NCBI GenBank assembly: GCA_029931535.1
Contig: JAQPZY010001176.1
Span: 984,001-1,048,000 of the forward strand
DNA: 64,000 bases
Direction: 5' to 3'
DNA from: Margaritifera margaritifera
Taxonomy: Eukaryota; Mollusca; Bivalvia; Unionida; Margaritiferidae
The notes under the pieces were generated by a model that was not told where the DNA came from, made no database searches, and was given only the letters and a program-made list of their open reading frames with translations. Position numbers and translations under genes: made by a program. Below, piece after piece: positions 35,953 to 47,539 of the stretch. Numbering within the stretch: position 1 is the first letter of the stretch; every line of letters starts with the position of its first letter.

Positions 35953-38900
35953 TACAGTACAGCTCACATGATTTTTTGGAACCCCACGCATCGCGGTGGG
36001 GGACTTAATCCCCTCCACTTTAGCTCAATTCCACCGTGGATGGGCTAGTCGACATTACAGATTGACATCTGAACAGCCAATGAATGAAGACCACCTATGG
36101 AACGACTGAGATGTCAATTGTGATTTACAACCAGATACCATTGGAAGAATCAGTCGTCTTTATTTCGATCATATTTGGACAATAACAAAATAATGTCAAA
36201 AGGCTTGTATATTCAGTACACAATACTGTTTATGAAAGGTTGATCGACTTCTTTTGCAATAAGTTATGATTTTAATTTATTTCAAAGAAATATGAACAAA
36301 CTTATGCACTGACTTGACGAGAAGCACACATTGCTGAGCTTCTCAAGCAGAATGAATTTATCATTTTGTTCCAAAGGAAAGTAATTCTCTGAGATATGGA
36401 CAATTAAAATCCAAATTGACATCCGCTTCTGCTTAACTGAATTTACACTGAAATGCAAACCGCGTGCTTAGTCTTTAAGCAGTAATAGCATTGTCACGAG
36501 GCTGAATATTATGACTGCATGTGTACTGTAAGAGACTGACCATTTAATATATGGGGTTTATATGTTGTTTTGTTTTTTTCGACCGGGATATTTTTTGTTC
36601 TTTCATCACAATATTTATTTATTTTAAGTGAATATGGAATGGATTAACGTTTTTTTATACTACAAAAATCAGAGAAAGACAATTGTTTTCATGCATTTAC
36701 CCCCCCCCCCCCTTGGAAAATTCAATTGTCTCTCCCTAATAAAGACTTGACTTCAGCGGATGTTCTACAGAAATCAAGGCAGTGACCATTGTGAACACTG
36801 TTGTAAAATATTAACAAGGGTTTGCATCAAAGGATGAAGTAAGTTTCAGCTTTGGAACAGAGTGTTTTTATCATGCGAAGCCATCTGACTTGGCGCGTTG
36901 CACTTTACAGCCGCAATTATGGTCCCACCATTAACAACGGAAGTTTGATAATTGTTTGTAAATAATCTGAACTTGGCTTATTACCGAAATGAAAAATAAT
37001 ATGCAAAATTCTAAATTCTGAGATGTTCAGAGATTTTAATTTCCAACAAGTTTAGAGCATTTTATTTTCTCCACGTGTATCCTATTATTTGCTCATTTTT
37101 CTACGGTAAAAATATAAAAATAAAATATTCTCTTCTAGTTATTTTTACGCAGATATTAAAGAATGCAGTTTCCTGTTTGTTGACTGTTAGAGCCTTTGGT
37201 TATGGAGCATGTTTCTGTTTGTGGTATATTGCTTTACAGCTAGAGAGCTCGAGTTACTGTGGCCCAGTGGATAAAATGTGCAACTCACACACACACACAC
37301 TTGGGTGTCGGCATGGGAGGGGGCATGTTGCCTTGTCCCCGCCCTGATTTTTAAAAAATAATAAATATATTTAAACAGAATGCTCAATCAATAAAACAAC
37401 AACAACAAAAAAACCCACAGTTGACTTAACCCTGAGTACATTATTTATTGTCAACATAATGGCAAAGAAAACAAACCTGCTGAAGAGCATTATTAGAAAA
37501 GTATATTATGCGAATGCGACAGAAATGCCGGTTTCAGTTTGGGAAAGGTGTGTTTTTATCATATGCAGCCATCTGACTTGGCGCGTTGTACTTAAGAACC
37601 CCAATTATGGTCCCGCCATTAACAACAGAAGTTTGATATTTGTTCGTAATTAAGCTGAACTCAACCTACTGCTGAAATGAATAATAATGTGGAAAATTGT
37701 CAAATCTCGGATGTTCAGAGATTTTAATTTTTAAAAAATATGACATTTTGCATGTATGGTCTAAGCATGTTTCCTATTATTTGCTCATTTTTGTAACAGG
37801 AAAATATAAAAAAGATTTTTTTTATCATCATAGAAAAATAGTAAATCATATGGAAATGATATGTCAGTAACCCAATCGTAATATTGATCTATTTCTTTTA
37901 ATTATTTTTATGCAGATATTAATGTATGCAGCTTTATCTTTGTGACTTTGGAGCTGTTGCTTATTGAGACAAGAAATAAACTAATTTCTTTGAATAGTGT
38001 TTGGCATGTTTCTGTATATGGCATATTGCTTTACAGCTACAGTTACTGTGGCCAAATGGATAGAGTGTGTGTCACACACATACATTTGATATTGGAGCAC
38101 GAGGTCGTGAGTTTGCAACCACCAACAGGAAAATTTGTTTCTTTTTTTCCCCCACTATTACGCTATAATCTCTAGTACAGTATTACTTTTCTTATCACTT
38201 GCAAACTTTTCCAGATTTCAGTTTATGATAACTTGTGCAGTAATGATTTGGATTCCATATTTTATGAGAGAGACAGGGGGGGGGGGGGGGAGGGGAACTT
38301 TACTAAGAAGAGTTAATGATCTAAAATTATTCATCTTATTTTTCTGTATTATGCATATTATGCAATAGGAAAATGAAAAGAAAAGAAAAAGTTAAACATT
38401 AATTTCATCTGATGCACAATTTTGTCAAATCAATGGCAAAGAAAACAAACCCGCAGAAGCGCTGCTGTTGTACTTTTAGGTTAACAGTTAGCACAAGAAA
38501 TTAACACGTCAGTATCAAGGAAATGTATCTAGGATGACCTTTTGCGACCATTTGTGATTTTAAAAAAATTTGCTACTTTGGTAATTAATGCAAAATAGTA
38601 CAGTTTAAAATAAAATAACGATGTGAAATCTTAATAATGCTTTATTTTAAGCAACTGGATGTCAGAAAAAATCATACAATATGTGAATGAGTGCTCATGC
38701 ATGGAGTAACCATCGGAACTTGTGCGATTTTGTTTCACTTCAGTCAGGTATGACTGCAGCTTTGTTATTGTTCGATGTTTATCGTTCTTTTCATTGCAGG
38801 GAGTACAATATCACTGACTTTCATATGATCATTAAAATTTTGTATTGCATTTACTGAAAAAGAAATAAGGATATGAATGCATGTTTAGATTCCGATAACA

Positions 38901-39408
38901 TAGTATTGAAGAAAAAAAAATTAGATTCATTGCGCAAAATGTAGTATAAAACAGTTTGTGAGGCATTGTCATTACGTTATCATCATCTAAAATATGATTT
39001 GGCACTATGTATCATACATTATCTTCATTAGAACAAGAAAATATGTATAATTAACTGAATTACTACGTTTTTTTCAGTATAAAAAAGTTAGCAAATTGCT
39101 CCCCAGAGGGATAACGATGTAGATAAATCAGTGCCCCCCCCTCCATCTCTCTCTCAACCTCTGCTTGCATGGGTGATAAACAGTAAACCACACCCATATT
39201 ATCGAGACCATGCCCACTCCGCGTTGGTGATCGGATGCAACTCCGCAAAAAAAGCATGGTGTGCAGGGCTATTCTCCGCGAGATGCCATGACAACTCCGT
39301 CAGGATGCGTGGAGTGATGGTGGAGTTTTTTTTTTTAATCCTCTCCACTCACTCTCCACCCCCACCGCGATGCGTGGGGTTCCGAAAAATCACATGAGCT
39401 GTACTGTA
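35953..39408. mobile_element. 3.5-kb element with ~50-bp terminal inverted repeats
   Basis: Left end TACAGTACAGCTCACATGAT then GGAACCCCACGCATCGCGGTGGGG; right end is its near-perfect complement (CCCCACCGCGATGCGTGGGG TTCC...TCATGTGATTTTT read in reverse). Flanks suggest a TA target. It has no recognisable transposase. Inside, two diverged copies of a ~600-700-bp block lie in tandem (about 36840-37400 and 37530-38170; shared TTTTTATCAT, GCCATCTGACTTGGCGCGTT, AATTATGGTCCC). Poly-C/G runs are at 36701 and 38277. Confidence 0.7.
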
Positions 39409-39481
39409 TGTATGCTGTTCTTCATCAAAAAGAAAGAAAGTAACGGAAAAGTTTTGTTTGCAATTTACTATTTTATTTCAG

Positions 39482-39713
39482 TGCATCTTGCCTTTGCAAA
39501 TGGAATTGGGAACTCTGTAATGTTTGTCTGGGATGTCCAGCAGAATCAGTTCAAACCAGTTTGGACTGGTCCACCAACCAGGAATCTGCATCCAGTGAGG
39601 ATCCTGCAGACTGCAGCCAATATTGACCTTATTGCTGTTGCTGAGAAAAACATCACAGCCAATGCTACGATTTACCAGGTCATTAAGGTGAAGGACAGTG
39701 ACTTTGCTCCAAG
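39482..39713 (+). CDS. ADGRV1: ADGRV1 exon G: EPTP repeats 6 (end) and 7
   Basis: Exon of 232 bases, acceptor TTTTATTTCAG, donor GTTAGA at 39714, phase 1 in and phase 2 out. It completes blade 6 (HLAFANGIGNSVMFVWDVQQ) and carries the seventh and last blade (ILQTAANIDLIAVAEKN, ATIYQVIKVKDSD). Seven blades agree with the seven-bladed propeller known for EAR domains. The right terminal inverted repeat of a 3.5-kb element ends at 39408, only 73 bases upstream, so that insertion nearly reached the branch-point region. Confidence 0.86.
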
Positions 39714-40276
39714 GTTAGAAAAAAATGTGTTTACTTTTAGTTTTGTTAAAATCCCTATTAAAGGTATAGTAAACATTATTGATGGCTTGCCAAGGTTTTG
39801 TCATACTGTTCTTATCAGTTCATATATCTGTATATTCATTATGTAAAGGGGTTATTGATTCATATTATTTACCATGAGAAATAAGAAAACAAGTTCTACT
39901 TCACTTTGAATTAGAAATTAATTTCGCTCTTGCTGAAAAAGAAACCTTGTTCGTAAAATGTTTTGTAGCAAGTTTTGACTATGTTGTAATCTAACATTAA
40001 TTCCAAGAAGAGTGTGTATCTTTCTTTAGTGTTAAGGCTAGTCGAGGATGCATGGTATCTCTGTTGGCGTTACCTTGGATACAGAAAGTGTTCTAAATGG
40101 AACTATTTCTAGTTATTATAGAATCTGGAATTCTGTTTGATTTGAGAAGTTTCATTGTATGATCTGTTATATGTGAACAGTCAGAGATTCCTGTCAGGCT
40201 TATTTTTATTAATTGAATCACATGCAGGAAACAAAAGATACCAATTGCACTAAATGACTATTGTTGCATTTTTCAG
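39714..40276. other. Intron between exons G and H
   Basis: Short intron (563 bp), nothing recognised beyond splice sites. Confidence 0.5.
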
Positions 40277-40481
40277 AACAGTAACCATGATCTTTGATCC
40301 TGGTCAGACCTTGCTGCACACAACAGCCATGGTCCTGCAGGACACAACTCCAGAGGACACAGAGACCTTTTACGTAACCTTGAGAAACCCTAAAGGCGGT
40401 GTAGAGATTGGCCCAAACAGCAGGATCGCCATCAACATACTATCCAATGACAATGCTCATGGAATCATTGAAATAGCTCCT
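40277..40481 (+). CDS. ADGRV1: ADGRV1 exon H: back half of the split Calx-beta
   Basis: Exon of 205 bases, acceptor CATTTTTCAG, donor GTAAGT at 40482, phase 2 in and phase 0 out. TVTMIFDPGQTLLHTTAMVL and DTTPEDTETFYVTLRNPKGG are the second half of a Calx-beta domain, whose first half sits at 20404, on the other side of the EPTP propeller. The exon ends with the domain linker INILSNDNAHGIIEIAP. The acidic PEDTETF loop is well preserved. Confidence 0.88.
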
Positions 40482-40688
40482 GTAAGTTTACTTCAGATTG
40501 CAGTATTAGTTAGTGTTGGATTATATTCATGATCACTGAATACTCTCATTTGCAGACACACTTGCTTTATAAGTAATGTAAATGTTCTTTATTAGGATTT
40601 TAAAGGAAATTATCTTAATTACTCTCTGGGTAATTATAGCAAGTGATCAATTCTGCAGATAAAAAGACAGTGCAAGGTTTTGCTCATG

Positions 40689-40909
40689 TACCGTATATAC
40701 TCGCGTATAAACTGGGTCCAAATGCAAACAACATAGACCCAGATCTGCTGTCACATAATGCACCAGCATATCATGGTTTGTGTTGTTTGTTCTACTGATT
40801 AGTCCTTACAAACTGCATAGACCCAGATCTGCCAGTGCATTATGCGATGGCAGATCTGGGTCTATGCAGTTTGCAGTTGGTATCAGCTTATATGCGAGTA
40901 TATATGGTA
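40689..40909 (+). mobile_element. Twin-hairpin MITE, copy 3
   Basis: The best preserved ends: TACCGTATATACTCGCGTAT left and ATGCGAGTATATATGGTA right. Two internal hairpins as in the other copies; the second stem (CATAGACCCAGATCTGCC) is perfect. Confidence 0.88.
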
Positions 40910-42172
40910 CATATGTGACTATGAATCTGCACGAATCATTGAAAAACAAAACTTGCCTCCTAGACTGCCTACTAAAGTTACCTACTACTACTAAATTATT
41001 ACATGAAATCATAGATACACATTGCTATGACCCATTTCAGCCATTTGATATATTTGAATGTGAAATACAAATGTTTGATGTGTTAAGTTGTGAAATGCCA
41101 TCGATGATATCATACTCTGCAATTGTGTCCTATTGTATATAAGTAATTTTGTTATATGAGCAGCACCTGCTTGAATTTCAGGCTAAAGAAATGCAGTCTT
41201 CAGAAGATTTGCGGTAAAAATGTGTGTATTGTGTCATAAAAATAATCTTACATTTGTGATTATTGCATAAGAAATTTATGTAACTGGAGCAATTTTAATC
41301 TTTTGGGAGCCAAGTTTGCAAAAGAGAGAAATGATTAAACAGTTCAACTTGTTTGGTAAAGCTTAATAGGTTGGTTTGGAGGAGGCAGGGGGTAGGGGTG
41401 AAGGAGGGAGAATAAACCCAGGTAGATGGCATTTTAATATTTTTGTCACACCTGCGAAGCATCCGCAAGACATAGGTGTCACCTTTTAGACAGCATTGTC
41501 ATTGTTGTTAATGTAGGCATCAACATTAAGTTTTTGAATATAGTTAAGTTTCTCAGACATTGTTCTATATACAATCATGAAATTTAATTGACATTGCATT
41601 CTGCAAAATTCTTGTTTTCATTCATATATTTTAATGCCTCCAATTTATTCTGTCTCCATTTAACACTATGCAAGAAGGGAGATACACACCAGAAAATTGT
41701 TTAATTTTAACAAAAGATGACACAAAGATTTAGACAATCAGGTACCATAATTACTTGAACTTTTTGCACATTTCTTATTATTGTCTGGATGTGCCAATAT
41801 TTATAGATAAAACAAATGATTTTTTTTAACTCACTTTAACTATACATAAATTTGCAAATCATTAATGAGAAAGGAGTTTTCTATATAAAAAATTAGCATG
41901 CAAAAAATAATTATCATTTACATATATTGATAATATATGAAAATATAAAGGGTACAAAAATTACAGCTAATACATTTGAAGACATTGTACAGTTTTGGTC
42001 ACTGAGTTGTCAGTGGCAGATACTGAAGTCAGTGTAATATTCACAAAATGCCTCAATAAGCACACATCCCACTTTTAGGTGAAAAACTTTAATAATAATA
42101 ACCACTTGTCAATGCATGTCTTGTGGAAAGGAACCAGTTGCTACAATTTAGATTATAATGATTTTCTTAACC
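40910..42172. other. Intronic sequence, nothing recognised
   Basis: AT-rich; no coding signal and no clear repeat. Confidence 0.4.
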
Positions 42173-42376
42173 TACCATATATACTCGCTTAAAAGTCAAG
42201 TCCAACTGCAAACTGCACAGACCTAGATCTACCATCGCATAATGCACTGGCAGATTAGGGTCTGTGTTGTTTGTTCTACTGATTACTCCTAACAAACTGC
42301 ATAGACCCAGGTCTGCCAGCACATTAAAGCAGCTTTGGGTCTGAGCAGTTTGCAATTGGACTCGACTTATATAGAT
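42173..42376 (+). mobile_element. Twin-hairpin MITE, copy 4 (worn)
   Basis: Start TACCATATATACTCGCTTAA; the type-2 variant with AGTCAAGTCCAACTGCAAAC matched by GCAATTGGACTCGACTTAT at the other side. Its right end is replaced by, or runs straight into, the 44-45-bp minisatellite. Confidence 0.75.
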
Positions 42377-43097
42377 CATTATATGGCTTGTGGTGTTCAG
42401 ACATTGAGTGTAAAATATATTATTATATGGCTTGTGAAGTTCAGACATTGTCTGTAAAATATATTATTATATGGCTTGTGGTGTTCAGACATTGACTGTA
42501 AAATATATTATTATATGGCTTGTGAAGTTCAGACATTGTCTGTAAAATATATTATTATATGGCTTGTGGTGTTCAGACATTGACTGTAAAATATATTATT
42601 ATATGGCTTGTGAAGTTCAAACATTGTCTGTAAAATATATCATTATATGGCTTGTGGTGTTCAGACATTGAGTGTAAAATATATTATTATATGGCTTGTG
42701 GTGTTCAGACATTGACTGTAAAATAATATTATTATATGGCTTGTGGTGTTCAGACATTGACTGTAAAATATATCATTATATGGCTTGTGGTGTTCAGACA
42801 TTGACTGTAAAATATATCATTATATGGCTTGTGGTGTTCAGATATTGTCTGTAAAATATATTATTATATGGCTTGTGAAGTTCAAACATTGACTGTAAAA
42901 TATATTATTATATGGCTTGTGGTGTTCAGACATTGTCTGTAAAATATATTATTATATGGCTTGTGGTGTTCAGACATTGTCTGTAAAATATATCATTATA
43001 TGGCTTGTGAAGTTCAGACATTGTCTGTAAAATATATTATTATAAGGCTTGTGGTGTTCAGACATTGACTGTAAAATATATCATTATATGGCTTTTG
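42377..43097. repeat. ~44-45-bp minisatellite, ~16 copies
   Basis: Unit: TTATATGGCTTGTGGTGTTC, AGACATTGACTGTAAAATAT, ATTA. Two variants (GTGGTGTTC and GTGAAGTTC) alternate in places (42380-42620), suggesting a double-unit amplification. Confidence 0.92.
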
Positions 43098-43189
43098 AGC
43101 CAAAGACCCCTAGCTAGACTGGACCAGTTCTAAAATTTAAGGCTGTAATAGAGGTAATCAAAATTGCTAATAAGAAACATTTAATTCAG

Positions 43190-43348
43190 GATTCTCTCAA
43201 TATCCGGGCCATGGAGTTGCCAGGACGGGACAACACAATCCAGATCAACGTTTTGCGTAGTCAAGGGTTCTTTGGCCTAGTCTCAGTACGCTGGGTTGCC
43301 ACAGGAGACCATGATGGAACAAATGATATTTTTCCTCTGGAGGGCAAG
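43190..43348 (+). CDS. ADGRV1: ADGRV1 exon I: Calx-beta, first part
   Basis: Exon of 159 bases (53 codons, phase 0 both ends), acceptor TTTAATTCAG, donor GTTAGA. It encodes the early strands of a Calx-beta domain: a divergent A strand (LNIRAMELPG) and then TIQINVLRSQGFFGLVSVRW, the strongly conserved 'v.R.qG..G.v.v.w' segment. The 44-45-bp minisatellite at 42380-43095 lies just upstream and a diverged version of it lies in the intron after the next exon. Confidence 0.87.
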
Positions 43349-43621
43349 GTTAGACATATTTTTTGTAAGCATAGACTTTTTCTCTCTGTAAATTCCTGTT
43401 AAAGTATAACCATAGATGTTGACTGGCAGAAAATCAATATGTTAGTTTTAAATATGATAGGTTATCAATTACTAGAAGGTGTGACAAATTATCATTGATC
43501 ACAAATCTTGTTCAAATTAGAAAATGTTATTTGTTTTCTTCAAGAAGATTATTTTCGGGGAAAGGATTCAAAAGAGGCAGTTTTCTTTAGCATGAGTGTA
43601 AATGTTTGTCTGTGTTCTCAG

Positions 43622-43769
43622 GTGGAATTTGCCACTGGTCAGTCTGTGGCCACAATAAGTCTGACCATCCGGAATGATGACCTGGCTGAACTGGCCGAGG
43701 TCACATACATCCAGTTAACAGAGGTTATGGACTCTGGCACTGACCTGGCAGGACGAGGGGCACAGATTG
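43622..43769 (+). CDS. ADGRV1: ADGRV1 exon J: Calx-beta, second part
   Basis: Exon of 148 bases, acceptor TGTGTTCTCAG, strong donor GTGAGT at 43770, phase 0 in and phase 1 out. It encodes VEFATGQSVATISLTIRNDD and LAELAEVTYIQLTEVMDSG. The acidic loop reads DDLAELAEV instead of the common DD-x-P-E-x-x-E-x-F, so one ligand position of the family's Ca2+ site may differ here. Confidence 0.86.
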
Positions 43770-43831
43770 GTGAGTCATAAAATTTGTAACCCTTATCTAG
43801 ATAGGATTTTAATTGTTAAATAATTCAGAGA

Positions 43832-44092
43832 TTATACGGCATGTGAAGTTTAGACATTGACTGTAAAATATATAGATTATTATATGACATGTGAAGTTCA
43901 GACATTGACTGAAATATATAGATTATTACATGGCTTGTGAAGTTCAGACATTGACTGTACAATATATAGCTCATTATATGGCTTGTGAAGTTTAGACATT
44001 GACTGTACAATACATAGATTATTATATGATCTGTAAAGGTCAAACATTGACTTTAAAATATATAGATCATTATATGTCTTGTGATGTTCAGA
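43832..44092. repeat. Same minisatellite family in the next intron
   Basis: Six diverged copies (~46 bp; ATGGCTTGTGAAGTTCAGAC, ATTGACTGTACAATATATAG). It begins some 60 bp after the exon J donor. Clearly related to the array at 42377, although two exons lie between them. Confidence 0.88.
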
Positions 44093-44722
44093 CCATGTCT
44101 AGCATCAGTACCTCTCAAGGGTTGCACAGTAATGGATATGTGTGACTAGACCATGTCTTGCATCAGAACCTTTCAAGGGATGCACAGTAATGTGCATGTG
44201 TGACTAAATCATGTCTTGCATCAATATCACTCCGGGTTGCACAGTAATGTGTATGCATGACCCAACCATGTCTTACATCAGTAACTATAGGAGTTTGCAT
44301 AGTAGTGTGTATGTGTGTTTAGAACATGTCTTGTATAAATATCTTTTGGGGTTGCATAGTAATGTGTATGCATGACCAGAACGTGTCTTATATCAGCACC
44401 TATTGGAGTTTACATAGTAATGTGTATGTGTGACTAGACCATGTCTTGCATCAGTACCTATAGGAGTTTGCATAGTAATGTGTATGTGTGACTAGACCAT
44501 GTCTTGCATCAGAACCTTTCAAGGGTTGCACAGTAATGTGTATGTGTGACTAAATCATGTCTTGCATCAATATCACTCTGGATTGCATAGTAATGTGTAT
44601 GCATGACATAGTAATGTGTATGTGTGACTAGAATGTGTCTTACATCAGTACATATAGGAGATTACACCTCTCAAGAGTTGTACAGTAATGTGTATGTCTG
44701 ACTAGACCATGTCTTGCAGCAG
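44093..44722. repeat. ~60-bp minisatellite, ~10 copies
   Basis: Unit contains GACTAGACCATGTCTTGCAT, CAGTACCT, and GTTGCACAGTAATGTGTATG. Copies are imperfect with length changes. The array abuts the preceding one. Confidence 0.85.
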
Positions 44723-45427
44723 TTTTTATCTAGGTGCATGAACTTGCCTCAAATTATCATATTTTAAAAAGAACTTTGTTCATTTGTTCTGATGTGTGAA
44801 ACCAACTTATGGCACAAAATCATGTGCCTTAAATGAGTTGTAACCTGCCAAATTACTGGTGTGTACAAAAATCAAAAAAGATTTTATATCCCTGACAAGG
44901 TGATTGTACAGGTGATTGTACAGTAAAAGTCAGCGCCTTTCCACTTATTTTATTTTTGTATTTTCTCACAATGTGTCTGACTGTAACTTTGAAGGCAACC
45001 TTGATCATACTTTTATTTTACTGCTTGGTTTTTATGCCAGAATAAATGATAATAAGGACATGACCAGCTTATATTTTATGGGGAAATAGTTAACACTTAT
45101 TGTGTACCCATACTGGTAATTTAAATTCTAATAAGAATTAAAATGTGTACATATTTTTGACTGAAAATATTTTATAGGAAGCAGGTATTTTACCAAAGCA
45201 CATAAGAGTGTCTAACTGGAAATGAAAACTGAAATCTTTTGAGATGCAACATAAACATCCTGTCTCTCTGCTAGTTACTCTTTTCAGTATTTTCATTATT
45301 GCAGTATTAAATTGGATAACTACATATCAAAGCATGATTACCACATACTAATATAGTGGTCATATGAATCTTCCCCCCTCCTCCCAGTTTTGATAACATG
45401 CTATTTCAAAGCAAAACTTTGTTTTAG
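44723..45427. other. Intronic sequence before exon K
   Basis: Nothing recognised beyond the acceptor. Confidence 0.4.
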
Positions 45428-45599
45428 GGGTGAACAAGACCGCCAAAGTAACAGTGCTGGCAAATGACTCCCCATATGGTGTTGTTAGCTGGGAGAAAAC
45501 TCTGCTGACAGTCCAGGAACCTGAGGGTACAGACTCCATGGAAACCTTATTCATTGTCAGGGAGCAAGGCATGAGGGGGGATCTGCAAGTCATGTTCCA
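45428..45599 (+). CDS. ADGRV1: ADGRV1 exon K: linker and next Calx-beta front half
   Basis: Exon of 172 bases, acceptor TTGTTTTAG, donor GTGAGT at 45600, phase 1 in and phase 2 out (CA|G, Gln). It starts with the closing linker TAKVTVLANDSPYGVVSW and runs through LLTVQEPEG and TLFIVREQGMRGDLQVMFQ, the first strands of another Calx-beta domain. Confidence 0.87.
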
Positions 45600-46030
45600 G
45601 TGAGTAGCAACGATTGTTGTCAAGCCCACTTTGATGGAAGCTCAACATAGTGGTCACTTTGGCATCAATGTGTGTGTCCATTAGTACATTTGTATGTCCA
45701 TCCATCCGTGCCCTAGATTTAGCCTCAATGTTAAAGTCTTTTGTGTGGTCAGTTTCTCAAGTACAGTTGGCCGCAGAGTCATGTTACTAGGCCAATTTAC
45801 CGAAACTTGGAGTCAGGCTCGACAAGCAGGTCATGGCCAGCTTCTTCTTGTATGTAATTGATGTAAAATTAGGCAGCAGATCACATATGCGATTCTGAAC
45901 ATTTATTCATTCATTGTGTATCACCTGTATAATAAATTATGCATTATGCCGACATATTTCTGGTTTCATTGAGAGCAGTTCACATAATGTAAGTTCAGTA
46001 GTAAATGTGTTAGATAAATGTAATTGATAC

Positions 46031-46996
46031 TTAGGCCAAAAAAAAATTATATGTGTGGTTCAGGTTACATAGCCAAAAAAGTAGGGTAGGTCGGTAGGCT
46101 TTTATTTTTATTTTTTATTTTAAATACATGAATAAATGTATTAGTATTATAATTAAGGTTCACCGCAAGTAAACGTTCTGCCTTAAGAAGCGTCTTTATG
46201 TATTTATGTACCCTCTGCAGCAAGTTTTGTTGATGGAAGAAGACCCCAGGTGCTCTTTAGTCCATTTTCAAGAGTAGAACCATGAACCTTCTGCAAACAA
46301 ATGGGAATTTTCTTACACACAGGCTCAAGTGGATTTGGACCTCGGCAGTTTATGGTGACAAACAACACCATTATCTGTGTCATATGTTTTAATTTGCTGG
46401 CTATTTGTTTTAATGTATACATTTAGCATGGAAAAACAAATCTATGTCTGAAAATAGGCATGGTGAATTTAGTTTTCTTAATACTATCTACATGTCTGTC
46501 AGACTTGATTCATACTTGAGATATTTCTAATCTCATATCCATCCTTGTCTGCAGCTGTCGGCGAAACCGAACAGACCATCCGGTCTTCTTTCAGGCTGAA
46601 GACTGGGTGTTTTGATTTAAACAGGTCCACGAATGTCCAATCATGACTCACTGACAATAAATAATTGCCACTGTTGCCATGATGGTAGTTATTTAGCTTC
46701 ACAGCGCATAGAGTAGAAGGGATTCTTCTTCCACACGCCATGTTTTTTATTGTTCATCACTGCACATGTCCGTTTTACAAGCAAACGAGTGAATAAAACC
46801 AAGTATTCTGATTGCTAGTTTGGTATGGTCTAATTTGGTACAAATTGTCATCGTCACATATGGGGTTGGCGACTTGTTAAATTTTTTTATATTTTTTTTA
46901 TTGGTTTTAGCAACAACAAAAAACGGTATGGTCGGAGGCTAAACACTAGGGTCAGTCGGACAACCTGAACCAACCATATTTTTTCTTTTGGCCTTA
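46031..46996. mobile_element. PIF/Harbinger-like element with TTA target duplication
   Basis: GGCCAAAAAAAAATTATATG TGTGGTTCAGGTT at 46034 is mirrored by AACCTGAACCAACCATATTT TTTCTTTTGGCC ending at 46993. TTA flanks both sides (46031-46033, 46994-46996), the TWA-type duplication of PIF/Harbinger. Two minus-strand frames inside (46741-46499, MACGRRIPSTLCAVKLNNYH at its start; 46422-46204) may be remnants of an element protein, unidentified. Confidence 0.65.
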
Positions 46997-47237
46997 TCTG
47001 TTGAACTGTTGGGGGGGTGGGGGGAAATCACCAAAAGCTTAAAATTCAAAAGAAAGGAGATATGAAGATGACCATAAGGTAGATGATAACTTTGAATGAT
47101 TTGCACATAGACTGCAATGCAATTTTTCTAAAGGTAACAGGTTAGACAACTCTGTTTCCACAATAATATTAATGCTATTCCGTAAAAGAATGTGTTTTAA
47201 ATTCAGATGACACATCACTATCTGTATGCTGTTTTAG

Positions 47238-47367
47238 GACATCTGTCAATGCAATGGCCCCAACAGAACTGCAGGCAATATCTGGGGAGGACTACATTGC
47301 CAGACTGGGGACAGTGGTCATCCAAGAAAATGTGACTAGAGTTCCTATAGACATTGTCATCCGACAG
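47238..47367 (+). CDS. ADGRV1: ADGRV1 exon L: Calx-beta middle part
   Basis: Exon of 130 bases, acceptor CTGTTTTAG, donor GTAAGG, phase 2 in and phase 0 out. The product runs TSVNAMAPTELQAISGEDYI, matching the 'a..g.Dy....g.v.f' strand that carries an invariant Asp of the Calx-beta fold, and then VVIQENVTRVPIDIVIRQ. It is directly continuous with exons K and M. Confidence 0.86.
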
Positions 47368-47539
47368 GTAAGGTCATAAAAGTTGAGGTTTCAACAGCCA
47401 TTAGGATCCCAATATATAATAATTGTATACTCTGTTTCAAGTCTTTGTGAACTGTATCCAAGAATTACCAGATTTGTCAAAATCAAACTTTAATTCAATT
47501 ATGAAGCTTCCCTTTAATGAAATTTATTTAGTACAGTCT

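Noticed and set aside
39131..39481. Upstream coding extension of exon G
   Set aside because: The frame enters the terminal inverted repeat of the inserted element; the AG at 39480-39481 has the exact phase needed for exon F.
40780..41142. 120-codon frame over the MITE at 40689
   Set aside because: It runs through hairpin sequence of the MITE into intron; no homology to anything.
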